Below are positions 1 to 9,348 of a DNA stretch of 64,000 nucleotides, in pieces (within the stretch, counting starts at the first letter, position 1; each line of letters starts with the position of its first letter). The position numbers and the translations under genes were made by a program. The notes under the pieces were generated by a model. The model did no database searches. It saw only the letters and a list, made by a program, of their open reading frames with translations, and was not told where the DNA came from. This DNA comes from Rubidibacter lacunae KORDI 51-2. GTDB taxonomy: Bacteria > Cyanobacteriota > Cyanobacteriia > Cyanobacteriales > Rubidibacteraceae. The stretch is from contig NZ_ASSJ01000070.1 in the NCBI RefSeq assembly GCF_000473895.1, forward strand, positions 62,001 to 126,000, given 5' to 3'.

Positions 1-219
1 AAACCAGCGCTGGTACAGCGGTGCGGGAAACGTCGCGCCCGCCCCGTTGAGAAACACCGATTCGGCAACCGGCTCGGGCGAGGCCACGCTGGCTGACGGC
101 GACGACTCACTGGAACCAGGCGGAGCTGTCGGTGGAGCAAAGGGCTGGCAGGCAATGAATAGCCCCGCGATCGCCACCAGCATCCAGAAACGCGAACGTC
201 GAAAAAAATCTCGGTTCAT
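1..219 (-). CDS. pstS: PstS-like phosphate ABC transporter substrate-binding lipoprotein (5' fragment)
   Basis: Only the first 73 codons are inside the window; the gene continues beyond position 1. The product starts with a basic stretch and a hydrophobic segment ending in a lipobox-like LFIAC, so it is probably a lipoprotein anchored at Cys24. A low-complexity Pro/Ser/Ala linker follows, then GAGATFPAPLYQRWF, which is the hallmark N-terminal motif of mature PstS proteins that bind phosphate for the PstCAB importer. The ATG at 219 is preceded by GAGGTG at good spacing. The family call rests on one motif, but that motif is highly characteristic. No convincing Pho box was found upstream. Confidence 0.8.
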   Translation of the reverse strand, partial: MNRDFFRRSRFWMLVAIAGLFIACQPFAPPTAPPGSSESSPSASVASPEPVAESVFLNGAGATFPAPLYQRWF

Positions 220-942
220 CACTGCACCTCATAACTGCGCCGCTTGCTCGTTTCGATTCCCAAGTTATCGACGGTCGGGTGGCAGGTGTCAAGCAATGGC
301 GATCGCCCGAAGCTGTCTGACTTTTCCTATTATCTTTCTTGCGAGTTAAATTGGTAGGTCTTCGCGACGCTCGCAAGCCTTATCATCCCGTTGTGCGATC
401 TCAAAGCCTCAGCTTGCTTCGAATCGCTACAAACCTGGAAACCATTGCTGTGCGTTTGTCGAAGACTTTTCGGCAAAATTCAGGAAGCTGGACGTCAAAA
501 GCATACTTCGAACCTCAGCTCGAATTTTGCTAAGAGCACCGCTCGACCGGGACTGGTTAAGAACAGCGTGCTGGCCCCAATTTGAACAATGCTGACGAGA
601 GATGATGCAAACCATCCTGAGAAGCAGTTGATGCCAATTTGCAGCCGGTGCAGCGCTTCCTAGAGTTGATTTAAGTTTAGGCACACGAGATCGGTGAAAT
701 CCTAACTCGGTCGTGGCAGGGAAATCTGTATGCGGTTGCCCTGCTTAAAGCCGTCGGGTATTTCCGCAAGACTGCAAGCAATCAGTACACTGGATCGAGA
801 CACCGAGTCCGAGATCGACCCTCGAGATTGAGATCCGCACTGCCTTGGAGGACCGGAGATTCGGTGCCGACGCGGATGCTCGCCCCGACGAATAGCGGTC
901 GGGCAGTCGCCCCCAATCGGATCGTTCTAGGCAAGAACAGCG
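220..942. other. Divergent intergenic region, no gene recognised
   Basis: This 720-base stretch separates the leftward pstS fragment from the rightward CobO-like gene, so promoters for both should lie here. Reading frames in it are short and resemble nothing known. No B12-box sequence typical of cobalamin riboswitches was seen ahead of the adenosyltransferase gene, and no tRNA-like fold was found. Confidence 0.5.
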
Positions 943-2070
943 ATGACAGGCAGAACCGGTATCGGTATTCGCACGGCTCAGGTGCGCTCCGAACGCGCGG
1001 TCGGGCAGCTTCACGTTTACGATGGGGCCGGCAAAGGCAAATCACAGGCCGCCTTGGGCGTGGTGTTGCGAGCGATCGGTTTGGGCATTAACTCTGCCGA
1101 ACCTACCCGCGTATTGCTGCTGCGTTTCCTCAAGGGCCCCGGACGGACCTATGACGAGGATGCAGCGATCGCTGCTCTGCAACGCGGCTTCCCGCACTTG
1201 ATCGATCAGGTGCGGACGGGTCGCGCAGAATTTTTCGGCAAGGATGAAATCACTCGTTTTGACGAAATCGAAGCGCAGCGCGGGTGGGATATTGCCAAAG
1301 GCGCGATCGCCTCGGGTCTGTACTCGATTGTGGTGCTAGACGAACTCAATCCGGTGCTAGACCTAGGGCTGCTTCCAGTAGAGGAGGTTCTGCGCTCCCT
1401 TCGTCAGAAACCGGAGAGTCTGGAAGTCATTGCCACCGGACGCGGAGCTCCGCAAGCGCTCCTCGACCTCGCAGACTTGCATTCGGAGATGAAACCCCAT
1501 GCCACCAAGGATTGTGCCGTTGAAGGGATTGAAATCTACACTGGCGCGGGCAAAGGCAAGTCCACGAGCGCTCTCGGCAAAGCCTTACAGGCAATCGGGC
1601 GCGGCATCAGCAGTGACTGGTCTCACCGCGCGCTGGTCTTGCAATGGCTTAAGGGTGGCACCGGTTACACCGAAGACGCAGCGATCGCAGCACTCAAGCA
1701 AAGCTATCCCGAGTTGATCGACCACCAGCGCTGCGGTCGTGACGCGATCGTCTGGCGGGGCAAACAAGAAGAAATCGACTTCGTGGAAGCCGAGCGCGGG
1801 TGGGAAATTGCCAAAGCGGCGATCGCCTCGGGTGCCTACAAAACCATCATCCTCGACGAACTCAACCCGACGGTGGACCTCGAACTGCTGCCATCCGACG
1901 AGATCGCGCAAACGCTGCTGCGCAAGCCGCCAGCGACCGAAGTCATTATCACCGGACGCTGTACCACTCGCCCGTCCTACTTCGACATCGCCAGCGTGTA
2001 TTCCGAAATGGTCTGTCACAAGCATTACGCCGAGCGGGGCGTCGATCTCAAACGCGGTGTCGATTTCTAG
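943..2070 (+). CDS. Double-domain CobO/BtuR-like cob(I)alamin adenosyltransferase or related P-loop protein
   Basis: The 375-residue protein consists of two copies of a CobO-like P-loop domain. Copy 1 has GAGKGKS at residues 28-34 and copy 2 has GAGKGKS at 201-207. Each copy also carries the same later motifs: an ERGW or QRGW segment, an AKGAIASG or AKAAIASG helix, and a Walker B-like strand LDELNP. CobO/BtuR enzymes transfer adenosyl from ATP to corrinoid cobalt in B12 synthesis and are normally about 180-200 residues, so this is a tandem fusion. Both nucleotide sites look intact. Corrinoid adenosylation is inferred from the family; no other cobalamin gene is adjacent. The ATG at 943 is the first reasonable start, and the domain begins about 20 residues later. 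Confidence 0.8.
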   Translation: MTGRTGIGIRTAQVRSERAVGQLHVYDGAGKGKSQAALGVVLRAIGLGINSAEPTRVLLLRFLKGPGRTYDEDAAIAALQRGFPHLIDQVRTGRAEFFGKDEITRFDEIEAQRGWDIAKGAIASGLYSIVVLDELNPVLDLGLLPVEEVLRSLRQKPESLEVIATGRGAPQALLDLADLHSEMKPHATKDCAVEGIEIYTGAGKGKSTSALGKALQAIGRGISSDWSHRALVLQWLKGGTGYTEDAAIAALKQSYPELIDHQRCGRDAIVWRGKQEEIDFVEAERGWEIAKAAIASGAYKTIILDELNPTVDLELLPSDEIAQTLLRKPPATEVIITGRCTTRPSYFDIASVYSEMVCHKHYAERGVDLKRGVDF

Positions 2071-2284
2071 CAATCGCTCCCAGATTCACTAGCGCTCGGG
2101 TCCCAAACTGCTGAAACCGCACCCGAGTCAAGATAACTCTGCGAGTAATTCCGAACGATCCTGCCCTCTCTCCCAGTGACAGAACGTTACCAGAGGGGGA
2201 TAACCCTCAGCTTGGAGCGCTTACGAACGCCGAAATGGGGCAGAATCGGACAGTACTCAAACTTCGCGCTCGCGACACCCGCTA

Positions 2285-3202
2285 ATGGGGACTTACGACC
2301 GGGCTAGCGATCGCCCCGCTGCTGAAATCAACGACTTACGTGCAGTCGAACGGCTCTTGCAGAGCATGCTGCCTGCACCGGGCGACCGGGCCGAGCTGAT
2401 TGCTGAAGGCAACCGCCTTCATGTTTTCCTATTTGCGGACGACCCAACTGCCAACCCGAGTGCTAGCATTGCCCTCTTGCGAGAACAGCTAGCCCGGCGC
2501 TGCGAGCCCGAATCCAGCCGCGATCCTGCAGCGGATAGCAGCCGAACGTTCGAGTTCTTGCGCGTTTACGGCTACCGCCGCCGCGATACCACGCTGGCTT
2601 GGTTTCGGCAGATTCGACTACTCGATTTCCCGGACCCCTGCCAACTGGCAAACGTACGCCCCGCCTGCCCGGAAGATGGCGATGCGATTGTCGAAATTCA
2701 GCTAGCCGCCATCGCGGCCAGCACCGCCGACCATTATTGCCCGCAGCAGATAGAGGCACTCTGCGAAGATAAATCCCACCGCCGCGATTACGGCGAGTAC
2801 CTGTTCGTCGCCGAGCGGGATGGCACCGCGCTCGGCTTCGGCGCGCTGAACGGCCCGCGGAATACCATCCATGCCATTTACGTGCGTCCGGAATATTTCC
2901 GACAGGGGATCGGCTCGCAGTTGCTCGAACGCCTCGAAACCGAAGCTCTTCGGCGCGATCGCCCGGCACTGTACGTATGCTCTTCTCGCTATGCCGAACC
3001 GTTCTACCGCACGTGCGGCTTCCATAAAGTCGGAGATTTTGCTGCATCCGTGCGCCAAACCTCTATCCCCTGCATTGGCATGATTGCCGAGCTACTTCCC
3101 AAGCGCCAACCTCGCGAGCTCCTTGCCAAGCGACGCTGGCAGTTCGTGCGGCATGTGGGGTTGATTTTAGTGGCCATCCTGCTCGTTCACGTGCTGCTGT
3201 AA
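2285..3202 (+). CDS. GNAT-family N-acetyltransferase with N-terminal extension and C-terminal membrane anchor
   Basis: The protein has 305 residues. The acetyltransferase domain spans about residues 120-260. It includes the acetyl-CoA-binding region IYVRPEYFRQGIGSQLLERL, with the Q/RxxGxG/A signature, and the late FYRTCGFHKVG segment typical of GNAT enzymes. Residues 1-115 form an extension not recognised. The last 16 residues, including LILVAILLVHVLL, form a short hydrophobic segment that may tether the enzyme to a membrane. The substrate cannot be predicted. The 3' end overlaps the convergent glycosyltransferase gene by 16 bases, so the two transcripts are complementary at their ends. Confidence 0.8.
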   Translation: MGTYDRASDRPAAEINDLRAVERLLQSMLPAPGDRAELIAEGNRLHVFLFADDPTANPSASIALLREQLARRCEPESSRDPAADSSRTFEFLRVYGYRRRDTTLAWFRQIRLLDFPDPCQLANVRPACPEDGDAIVEIQLAAIAASTADHYCPQQIEALCEDKSHRRDYGEYLFVAERDGTALGFGALNGPRNTIHAIYVRPEYFRQGIGSQLLERLETEALRRDRPALYVCSSRYAEPFYRTCGFHKVGDFAASVRQTSIPCIGMIAELLPKRQPRELLAKRRWQFVRHVGLILVAILLVHVLL

Positions 3203-3921
3203 CGATCGCGCGCCAACCGAAGCTGCCGGGCGCGGATGCCGCAATACCAGCGTGCGAGTCGCGCGGGCGGGACGCCAAGGGCGCGTCCGGCGAGAATGGC
3301 TTGATTCAGCAACGTGGTGCGGACGATGCCAAACTCTTGCCAGCGCCGCCCGGAGGTCAGAACGCGCTGCGGCACGATCGCCACGCGCCCCTGCCTGCGC
3401 AACTGTCGGACTAGTTCGAGATCTTCCAATATTGGCAGCGGTGGAAATCCACCGAGAGCGCGGAAGTCGGCCGCCCGCAGAAATAGCGCCTGATCGCCGT
3501 AGGGAAGTTGCAGCCAGTGCGATCGCTGCCACACGCCCCATTCAATGCAGCGCAAGCCGATTCCTGGCGCGTCGATGCCGAGCTCGAATGCCCCTGCGAT
3601 CGCGTCGGACGGCACGAGCGCCGTGCGGACGCACGCTGCGTAGTCCTCTGGGAGGCACGTGTCGGCATGGAGGAATAGCAAAATTTCGCCGGCTGCCACC
3701 GCTGCTCCCGCGTTCATCTGCTGGGCGCGACCGGCCCGCCCATGAACGACCACCCGGACCCCCTGGGCGCGCGCGATCGCCACCGTCGCATCGGTGCTAC
3801 CGCCATCGGCAACGATGACTTCGATGCCCGCATTGGGAACGATTGCGCTGGCGAGCGTCTTTTCCAATCCGTCAGCTTCATTAAGGGCAGGGATGATAAC
3901 TGAGAGCGTCGCGCTTGCCAT
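3187..3921 (-). CDS. Family 2 glycosyltransferase (TIGR04283-like)
   Basis: This 244-residue protein starts with SVIIPALNEADGLEKTL, the nucleotide-sugar-binding N-terminus of GT-A family 2 glycosyltransferases. It continues with VIVADGGSTDAT and the metal-binding region LFLHADT, a DxD-like site reduced to HAD. The C-terminal region (GDQALFLRAADFRALGGFPPLPILEDLELVRQL) is typical of the subgroup often annotated as rSAM/selenodomain-associated transferase 2. No transmembrane segment is apparent, so it is probably cytosolic or peripheral. The acceptor is unknown. It converges on the GNAT gene with a 16-base overlap. Confidence 0.85.
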   Translation of the reverse strand: MASATLSVIIPALNEADGLEKTLASAIVPNAGIEVIVADGGSTDATVAIARAQGVRVVVHGRAGRAQQMNAGAAVAAGEILLFLHADTCLPEDYAACVRTALVPSDAIAGAFELGIDAPGIGLRCIEWGVWQRSHWLQLPYGDQALFLRAADFRALGGFPPLPILEDLELVRQLRRQGRVAIVPQRVLTSGRRWQEFGIVRTTLLNQAILAGRALGVPPARLARWYCGIRARQLRLARDRYSST

Positions 3922-4254
3922 TAGCCTACCTGCTTAACGTTCTGAATAAAGGTAAAGGCAAATCTTTGGGAAAGGATGAAAGATTGCCGAAATGTCACAA
4001 GCCGATCGAAAAACGCGGGATCTCAAGCTGCCAATCGAGAAGTATCTCGTCACCGCCTATAAACAAAACTCGCAGGTAGCAGATATTGTCGGCAAGCCGC
4101 CAGACGCCCGGCTCAAAAGCAACTGCTTAGGTTGCGGATCGATTGCAGAATGAACAGCTGCTGCGGTCGCAAGCAGACAATCGACGGCGGGCTTCTATAT
4201 CTCAACCAACTGCCTGCGTAAAATGGACACGCAAAGAACTAACTGCGATTTCCC
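3922..4254. other. Intergenic region upstream of the DUF3285-ybeY run
   Basis: This region lies between the divergent glycosyltransferase gene and the DUF3285 gene and must carry promoters for both. The only open frame of note is the 53-codon ORF at 3992-4153, listed separately. Confidence 0.4.
3992..4153 (+). CDS. Possible small hypothetical protein (53 aa)
   Basis: An ATG-initiated frame encodes 53 residues. The N-terminal half is charged (SQADRKTRD), followed by LKLPIEKYLVTAYKQ, and two cysteines lie near the end in CLGCG. A purine-rich AAAGGA lies about 15 bases upstream, which is farther than usual for a ribosome binding site. I do not recognise a family. It could be a real small protein, a remnant, or chance; the gene-like amino acid composition and position ahead of a gene run are the only support. 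Confidence 0.25.
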   Translation: MSQADRKTRDLKLPIEKYLVTAYKQNSQVADIVGKPPDARLKSNCLGCGSIAE

Positions 4255-4455
4255 GTGACCATCGAACCTCAAACCCCCACTGCAATGCCTGCAGGTGACA
4301 AGCCAGCACCACCAACCGCCGAACCGCCGCCGAGTTATGTCAAGCTTGCCATGCGCAACATGGTACGCAAGCGCGGCAAGTCCGTCTATCACTTCGTTCT
4401 CAGTACCATCGGACTGCTCGCCCTGTTCGTCGGGCTGTCCTATCTAACGCGCTGA
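4255..4455 (+). CDS. DUF3285 family small membrane protein
   Basis: This 66-residue protein has a Pro-rich N-terminus, then [18 protein letters not shown], and one C-terminal hydrophobic helix (about residues 46-62) ending in SYLTR. That arrangement matches the cyanobacterial DUF3285 family of unknown function. It starts at GTG 4255. It lies 11 bases ahead of ybeY and probably shares its transcript, in the order DUF3285-ybeY-dgkA-trpG. Confidence 0.85.
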   Translation: MTIEPQTPTAMPAGDKPAPPTAEPPPSYVKLAMRNMVRKRGKSVYHFVLSTIGLLALFVGLSYLTR

Positions 4456-4466
4456 GGCAGCACTGC

Positions 4467-5057
4467 ATGGACGCCTCTCCGCCAATGGCCGAACCGCCGA
4501 CTCTTTCGGTTGAAGTTTGCGTTCAAGTGACCGACGCGATCGCGGCGCTCGCAGATATCCCACGCGATTCCGAGCATTGGACGCAATGGATCGCTACCTG
4601 GCTGGCTGTCGCCCCCAAGATCCCCCCGAGCGGCACCGGCTACGAGCTCGCACTGCGCCTGTGCGACGATGCCGAGATCCAATACCTAAATGCCAATTAC
4701 CGCGATCGCGATCGCCCTACAGATGTCCTTGCCTTTGCCTCGCTGGAAACCGACATGCCGGACCCGACAGCCTTGGAACTCCCCGAGGCAAGTGCGGAAC
4801 CGCTGTATCTGGGTGACATCATCATTTCTGTAGAGACCGCGCGCCGCCAAGCTGCCGAACGCCATCATGCCCTGTCGCTCGAGCTTGTCTGGCTGGCAAC
4901 CCACGGACTGTTACACCTACTCGGCTGGGACCATCCCAGCGCTGATGCCCTCGCCGCTATGCTGGCGTGCCAGGAAATTATGTTAAGAAACTCTAATCAT
5001 TGGCAAAAAGAGCGCGCGTTGACCCTTGGGCATAGCGAGTTGGCGGACTATACTTAA
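4467..5057 (+). CDS. ybeY: Endoribonuclease YbeY (rRNA maturation factor)
   Basis: The 196-residue product carries the zinc-binding signature [11 protein letters not shown] (H-x3-H-x5-H) near residues 149-159. It also has the upstream [11 protein letters not shown] segment typical of YbeY/UPF0054. YbeY is a single-strand endoribonuclease needed for 16S rRNA 3'-end maturation and ribosome quality control. Length is normal apart from an N-terminal extension of about 25 residues. The next gene, dgkA, starts 25 bases after the stop, the classical ybeY-dgkA pairing. Confidence 0.95.
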   Translation: MDASPPMAEPPTLSVEVCVQVTDAIAALADIPRDSEHWTQWIATWLAVAPKIPPSGTGYELALRLCDDAEIQYLNANYRDRDRPTDVLAFASLETDMPDPTALELPEASAEPLYLGDIIISVETARRQAAERHHALSLELVWLATHGLLHLLGWDHPSADALAAMLACQEIMLRNSNHWQKERALTLGHSELADYT

Positions 5058-5082
5058 CATGCACTTAACCCAGCCAGGAACT

Positions 5083-5601
5083 ATGAGCAACTTCAGCTCG
5101 ACCGCTCCCCGGAAGGGCAAGCTAGCGGCTGCCGAGGATTTTTCGCGCTACGTGCCGTCGGCATCTGTCGAAACCGAAGCCCCGCGTGGCGCCCGCGCTG
5201 AGCGCTCGGAACGCCGCCTTGCTTGGAAAGTTGCTCCCAATCTACTCGTCAGTTTTAGATATGCCTGGGCAGGCGTACACTACGCCTTTGTCACGCAGCG
5301 TAATTTCCGCATCCACTGCACGGTCGGCGTCCTAGCTCTTGCTCTGGGCGCTTTTTTGCAGGTCGGCACAGTAGAGTTGGCAGTTGTGGGGCTGACGGCC
5401 GCGCTGGTTATGGTGCTAGAGCTACTAAATACGGCCATTGAATCGGTCGTCGACCTGACCGTGCGACAGACCTATCACGAGCTGGCCAAGACTGCTAAAG
5501 ATTGCGCAGCAGGTGCAGTCCTGATCGCGGCGATCGCCTCAGTAGTGGTTGCCGGGCTGATTTTGCTACCGCCGCTAGCGACCCTGGTGCTTGGCAGTTA
5601 A
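5083..5601 (+). CDS. dgkA: Diacylglycerol kinase family integral membrane protein
   Basis: The C-terminal 120 residues match the DgkA fold of three membrane helices. Recognisable parts are [15 protein letters not shown], the catalytic/metal-binding [13 protein letters not shown], and the last helix after [10 protein letters not shown]. The family phosphorylates diacylglycerol or undecaprenol in the inner membrane. An N-terminal cytosolic extension of about 60 residues is typical of cyanobacterial forms. The frame is open from 5026, but ATG 5083 is preceded by CAGGAA at close spacing and does not overlap ybeY, so it is preferred. Confidence 0.9.
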   Translation: MSNFSSTAPRKGKLAAAEDFSRYVPSASVETEAPRGARAERSERRLAWKVAPNLLVSFRYAWAGVHYAFVTQRNFRIHCTVGVLALALGAFLQVGTVELAVVGLTAALVMVLELLNTAIESVVDLTVRQTYHELAKTAKDCAAGAVLIAAIASVVVAGLILLPPLATLVLGS

Positions 5602-5659
5602 TGCTTGCGCGGTCGAGCTAGGATCGTCAGGCGATCGGGTTGCCTGCGAGGATCGAGCT

Positions 5660-6283
5660 TTGATTATTGTTATCGACAACTACGACAGTTTTACCTACAA
5701 CTTAGTGCAATACCTCGGCGAACTTGGTACGGAGTTGCCCGTGGCCGATGACGTGCAGGTCTACCGCAACGACTGCCTCGGCCTCGACGACCTGAACCAG
5801 CAGCAACCCGATGGACTCATTATCTCGCCGGGACCGGGGCGTCCGGAGGATGCCGGAATCTCGATGGAGCTGATTCGCACCTGCGCGCCAACGCTACCGC
5901 TCCTCGGCGTCTGTTTGGGACACCAATGTATCGGTCAAGTATTCGGTGGTAAGGTCATCTCGGCTCCGACGCTCGTTCATGGCAAAACCTCGCCGATTTA
6001 CCACGATGAGACTGGCGTCTTCGCCGGGCTCGAGAATCCCTTTACGGCCACGCGCTATCACAGCCTGGTTGTCGAGCGCGAGTCATTGCCTGCGGTCCTG
6101 GAGGTTACGGCTTGGCTCGAGGACGGTACGATTATGGGGCTAAGCCACCGCCAGTTTCCCCACTTACAGGGCGTGCAGTTCCACCCGGAAAGTATCCTGA
6201 CTGCAGGCGGCAAACAATTGTTACGCAACTTCCTTGGTGCGATCGTGCCATCAGTCACTCCCTTGCGCTCGCCTGCCTTTTAA
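5660..6283 (+). CDS. trpG: Anthranilate/aminodeoxychorismate synthase glutamine amidotransferase subunit
   Basis: This class I glutamine amidotransferase begins [18 protein letters not shown]. It has the oxyanion region SPGPGRP, the nucleophile-cysteine motif GVCLGHQ and the catalytic histidine/glutamate motif FHPESI. It supplies ammonia from glutamine to TrpE (tryptophan) or PabB (folate); the sequence does not separate these. Open frame extends to 5591, overlapping dgkA, but TTG 5660 sits exactly at the family's conserved N-terminus and follows GCGAGGATC, so it is the likely start. It is the last gene of the DUF3285-ybeY-dgkA run. Confidence 0.9.
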   Translation: MIIVIDNYDSFTYNLVQYLGELGTELPVADDVQVYRNDCLGLDDLNQQQPDGLIISPGPGRPEDAGISMELIRTCAPTLPLLGVCLGHQCIGQVFGGKVISAPTLVHGKTSPIYHDETGVFAGLENPFTATRYHSLVVERESLPAVLEVTAWLEDGTIMGLSHRQFPHLQGVQFHPESILTAGGKQLLRNFLGAIVPSVTPLRSPAF

Positions 6284-6334
6284 GGATTTTGCTACTTAGG
6301 AGACTGCAGCCCGAGCAGTCCGCCGTCTGAGAGA

Positions 6335-7249
6335 ATGGACACGCAAACGCGAGGAGTCGGTAAGAAGCGCGAGATGAGACGACGAAAACTATTACGCTTA
6401 GCTGGAACGACAGCGATCGCGGCGGCGGCATCGACGTGGGTGTCCGGACGTGGTCCGGTCCGGGCACAGAGCGGCAGCGTGACCGTACGGTGGTTGGGGC
6501 ACACTTGCTTTTTGTTTGTCGGCGGCGGATTGAGAATTCTGGTCAATCCATTTCGGCAGATCGGCTGCACGGCTGGCTACGCAGTTCCAGCTGTCGATGC
6601 AGATTTAGTGCTGATCAGCAGCCAATTACTCGATGAAGGCGATGTCGGACAAGTGCCGGGTAACCCCCAAGTGCTGTTCGAGCCGGGTGCCTACACATTT
6701 CGCGGCTTGGAACTCCAAGGCATCGGCATTGCCCACGATCGCGAGGGCGGTCGGCGCTTCGGCACGAATGTAGCGTGGATGTGGGAGCAGGGCGGACTCA
6801 AGCTCCTGCACCTCGGCGGCGCTGCTGCCCCCATCGAGATCGAACAGAAAATCTTGATCGGCCGCCCGGATGTCGTCTTCCTACCCGTTGGTAATGGCAT
6901 CAAAGCCTACACGCCCTCCGAAGCCATAGCAGCATTGGAAACCCTGCGACCTCGCTTAGCAGTACCGACGCACTATCGTACGCAGGCAGCTGACGAAGCA
7001 AATTGCGATCTCCTTGCGTTGGACGAGTTTCTCGAACTCGTGGATGAAGTCAGTATCCGCCGCGCCGGCAGTAACGAGTTAACCTTATCGCCGGCCAGCT
7101 TGCCGGCTGATGGCACGGTCATTCAGATAATGGGCAATCCACCGTTCGTTCCGATTGCGAACCCGACCCCAACCGAGGCAGACCTTCCTGAAAAATCAGA
7201 TTCTGCGGGCGAACAAGCTACCCGCCCACAACGTCTGAGGCTGATGTGA
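6335..7249 (+). CDS. Tat-exported metallo-beta-lactamase-fold protein lacking the HxHxDH motif
   Basis: The 304-residue protein has a twin-arginine signal (RRRKLLRLAG then an Ala-rich core) with probable cleavage near VRAQS. The following domain resembles the UlaG-like MBL fold: VTVRWLGHTCFLF, ILVNPF, LLHLGGA, VVFLPVGNG and a final VPTHY. However, the position of the usual THxHxDH metal motif reads LISSQLLDEGD, so the canonical zinc ligands are missing. It may therefore be a non-catalytic member or use other ligands. ATG 6374, just before the RR motif, is an alternative start. A stem-loop follows the stop. Confidence 0.75.
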   Translation: MDTQTRGVGKKREMRRRKLLRLAGTTAIAAAASTWVSGRGPVRAQSGSVTVRWLGHTCFLFVGGGLRILVNPFRQIGCTAGYAVPAVDADLVLISSQLLDEGDVGQVPGNPQVLFEPGAYTFRGLELQGIGIAHDREGGRRFGTNVAWMWEQGGLKLLHLGGAAAPIEIEQKILIGRPDVVFLPVGNGIKAYTPSEAIAALETLRPRLAVPTHYRTQAADEANCDLLALDEFLELVDEVSIRRAGSNELTLSPASLPADGTVIQIMGNPPFVPIANPTPTEADLPEKSDSAGEQATRPQRLRLM

Positions 7250-7276
7250 ACTCCTAACTCCTACCTCTTTCGATCG

Positions 7277-7309
7277 CGCCAGCTCGGACATGGAGTGCCC
7301 GAGCTGGCG
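7277..7309 (+). terminator. Stem-loop, probable terminator of the MBL-fold gene
   Basis: CGCCAGCTCGG and CCGAGCTGGCG form a perfect 11-bp stem around an 11-base loop, 27 bases after the upstream stop codon. The trailing sequence TATTTCT is only weakly U-rich. Confidence 0.6.
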
Positions 7310-7458
7310 TATTTCTGGCGCAGCGTGTATTTACCCTTGTGCTGGCAACACCACCAAACCAAGTCTGAAGCTCACAACCAATGCCAGTTAATCGAACTCC
7401 CACTAAAGATCGCGCAATTGGCTAGGCAGGTTTTGATGCGGGCAAAGACGAAGCTAGG

Positions 7459-8853
7459 TTATGCGGTAACGCCGGTAGACAAGTGTTGCTTGATTTTGGC
7501 CCGGAACTCACTCTTCTGCTTTACACCGCGGACTTGGTCCAGGATTTCTTTGTCGCGGAAAAACTGCACCGTTGGCGTCCCGGTAACCATTGCATTCTCA
7601 GCAATGTCCGGATCGGCCGTGATGTCAATGGTGACAAAGTGAATTTGTCCGTCGAACTCGTCGACGACCTTATCCAAAATTGGCGTCAGCGTCTTGCAGG
7701 GACCGCAGCTGGGCGACACGTACTTCACGATCGTCAGTCGCTCGCTCTCGTGGAATAACTTGCGCAGCGCGTAGCCCCCGTAATGCCGAGTCTGGGTGGC
7801 ATCAAACGTTACTTCTGCCGCCTCTGCTGTTGCCTCCGGAGGGACATCGCTTTCACGAGCGTCCGGGTTGGTTGCATCCTGGTTTTGGTGAAACTCTCGC
7901 ACCAAACCGTTGGCTGAGAGATAGCGCTCTGCCAGAAGAGCTGCTTGACAGCCCGTTCCGGCAGCGGTGATGGCTTGGCGGTATTCGCGATCTTGAACGT
8001 CACCCGCAGCATAAACCCCTTCGACACTGGTCGCTACCGAGTCGGGTTGGGTGACAATATAGCCCACGGCGTCAAGATCGAGCTGGTCGTGGAACAATTC
8101 GGTGTTTGGCGTGTGACCGATCGCGTAGAACAGTCCTTTCGCCTCGATATTACTTTCCTCGCCCGTTTGCTTGTTACGAACGCGGATCCCGTTCATGTAA
8201 CCGCCGGCTTCTCCGTAGATGTCAATAGCTTCGGTATTCCAGTGAACGGTCACCTTAGGGTTGGTTAAAACGCGGTCTTGCATTGCCTTGCTTGCCCGTA
8301 AAGCATTGCGGCGCACTAACAGGTGGACGTGCGAGCCGTACTTTGTAAGGAACACGGCCTCCTCGACCGCCGAGTCACCGCCGCCAATAACGGCCAGTTC
8401 GACCCCTTGAAAAATCGGGGTTGCGCCATCGCAGATCGCACAGGCAGAGATGCCGCGGTTCCAAAACTCGCGCTCGCTGGGCAGCCCGAGGCGCTTGGCG
8501 GTCGCACCCGTAGCGATAACGATACTGTGGGCTCTGACTTCGCGCTCCTCAGACCGCACTACGAATGGACGCTGGCTGAGGTCGATGGACGTGACGTCTT
8601 CGGTGTGGCACTCCGTCCCCCATCGGATGGCTTGTGCCTTCATTCGCTGCATCAGCTCCGGTCCCGTCAATCCTTCAGGAAACCCGGGGAAGTTCTCGAC
8701 TTCGGTGGTAGTCATCAGCTGTCCGCCCGGCAATCCGCCTGCCTGCAATCCCTCAAACATCAGCGGCTTTAAGTTTGCTCGCGCGGCATAGATCGCAGCA
8801 GTGTACCCGGCTGGACCGGAACCGATGATGACTAGATTTTCTACATTCGACAT
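7459..8853 (-). CDS. trxB: NTRC-type NADPH-thioredoxin reductase with C-terminal thioredoxin domain
   Basis: The 464-residue protein is a fusion. Residues 1-310 form a thioredoxin reductase with the FAD site [10 protein letters not shown], the redox-active CAIC at 138-141, the NADPH site [10 protein letters not shown] and the late GVYAAGDV. After a linker of about 40 residues, residues 345-460 form a thioredoxin domain with the active site CGPC at 383-386. This layout is NTRC, known in plants and many cyanobacteria, which passes electrons from NADPH to 2-Cys peroxiredoxins and other targets. The active site CAIC is a small variant of the common CATC or CAVC. It is transcribed alone, leftward. 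Confidence 0.95.
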   Translation of the reverse strand: MSNVENLVIIGSGPAGYTAAIYAARANLKPLMFEGLQAGGLPGGQLMTTTEVENFPGFPEGLTGPELMQRMKAQAIRWGTECHTEDVTSIDLSQRPFVVRSEEREVRAHSIVIATGATAKRLGLPSEREFWNRGISACAICDGATPIFQGVELAVIGGGDSAVEEAVFLTKYGSHVHLLVRRNALRASKAMQDRVLTNPKVTVHWNTEAIDIYGEAGGYMNGIRVRNKQTGEESNIEAKGLFYAIGHTPNTELFHDQLDLDAVGYIVTQPDSVATSVEGVYAAGDVQDREYRQAITAAGTGCQAALLAERYLSANGLVREFHQNQDATNPDARESDVPPEATAEAAEVTFDATQTRHYGGYALRKLFHESERLTIVKYVSPSCGPCKTLTPILDKVVDEFDGQIHFVTIDITADPDIAENAMVTGTPTVQFFRDKEILDQVRGVKQKSEFRAKIKQHLSTGVTA

Positions 8854-8958
8854 GGTGCTGTCCTATCCAAACTCATAACGACTACGCTTTAATCATTATA
8901 CTCACAGTTTTATCCCGAATGTAAAGGGGATGTTAAGGGCTTACCGCTCGTTTCTTGG

Positions 8959-8975
8959 CCGGGGAGTCGCCCCGG
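8959..8975. other. Short GC-rich stem-loop
   Basis: CCGGGG and CCCCGG flank a 5-base loop just downstream of the leftward 120-residue membrane protein. T-rich sequence follows only on the plus strand, where no gene precedes it, so terminator function is uncertain. Confidence 0.3.
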
Positions 8976-8985
8976 TTTGAGATTT

Positions 8986-9348
8986 TTATTCGCTCGACGA
9001 GGACGCGTCGAGGCGCTTGACAATCTGGCTCGCAATGCCGCTGGCGATCGCGCCGAGCATGAGAATCCCGATCGCGGGGGTGAATATTGGCTCCCAAAGT
9101 CGGTACCACAGGTCGAGCCCGAGGGGGATGTCAAGCGCGCGACCGACTAAGGCGATCGCCAGCCAGAAAAAGCTCACTAGGACCAAAAACAGATCCACCA
9201 TCAGCAGGCGATCGAGCCACTGTCTTAATTGCCCTCGAAGTTGCTCGTTCACAGTTTTTCTTTGCTCCTCGTTTATAGCTATTGACCCCAGCGGGGGCGC
9301 GGAAGTCTCCGCAAGGGGGTACTCGTCCCAGCTTGCAGCCGCGAGCAT
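8986..9348 (-). CDS. Small two-helix membrane protein, conserved-hypothetical type
   Basis: The 120-residue product has a soluble N-terminal 45 residues rich in charged amino acids. Two hydrophobic helices follow, at about residues 49-70 (LLMVDLFLVLVSFFWLAIALVG) and 88-108, joined by a loop rich in Trp and Pro. It ends in a Ser-rich tail. This resembles small cyanobacterial membrane proteins of unknown function, but I cannot name a family. It lies 132 bases upstream of the NTRC gene in the same direction, so co-transcription is possible. Confidence 0.6.
   Translation of the reverse strand: MLAAASWDEYPLAETSAPPLGSIAINEEQRKTVNEQLRGQLRQWLDRLLMVDLFLVLVSFFWLAIALVGRALDIPLGLDLWYRLWEPIFTPAIGILMLGAIASGIASQIVKRLDASSSSE

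Noticed and set aside
220-942. Possible cobalamin riboswitch ahead of the CobO-like gene
   Set aside because: No B12 box (GCCACTG-like) or matching stem pattern was found by eye.
1585-2073. Leftward 162-codon frame inside the CobO-like gene
   Set aside because: It is the antisense shadow of a gene with two intact P-loop domains and carries no independent motif.
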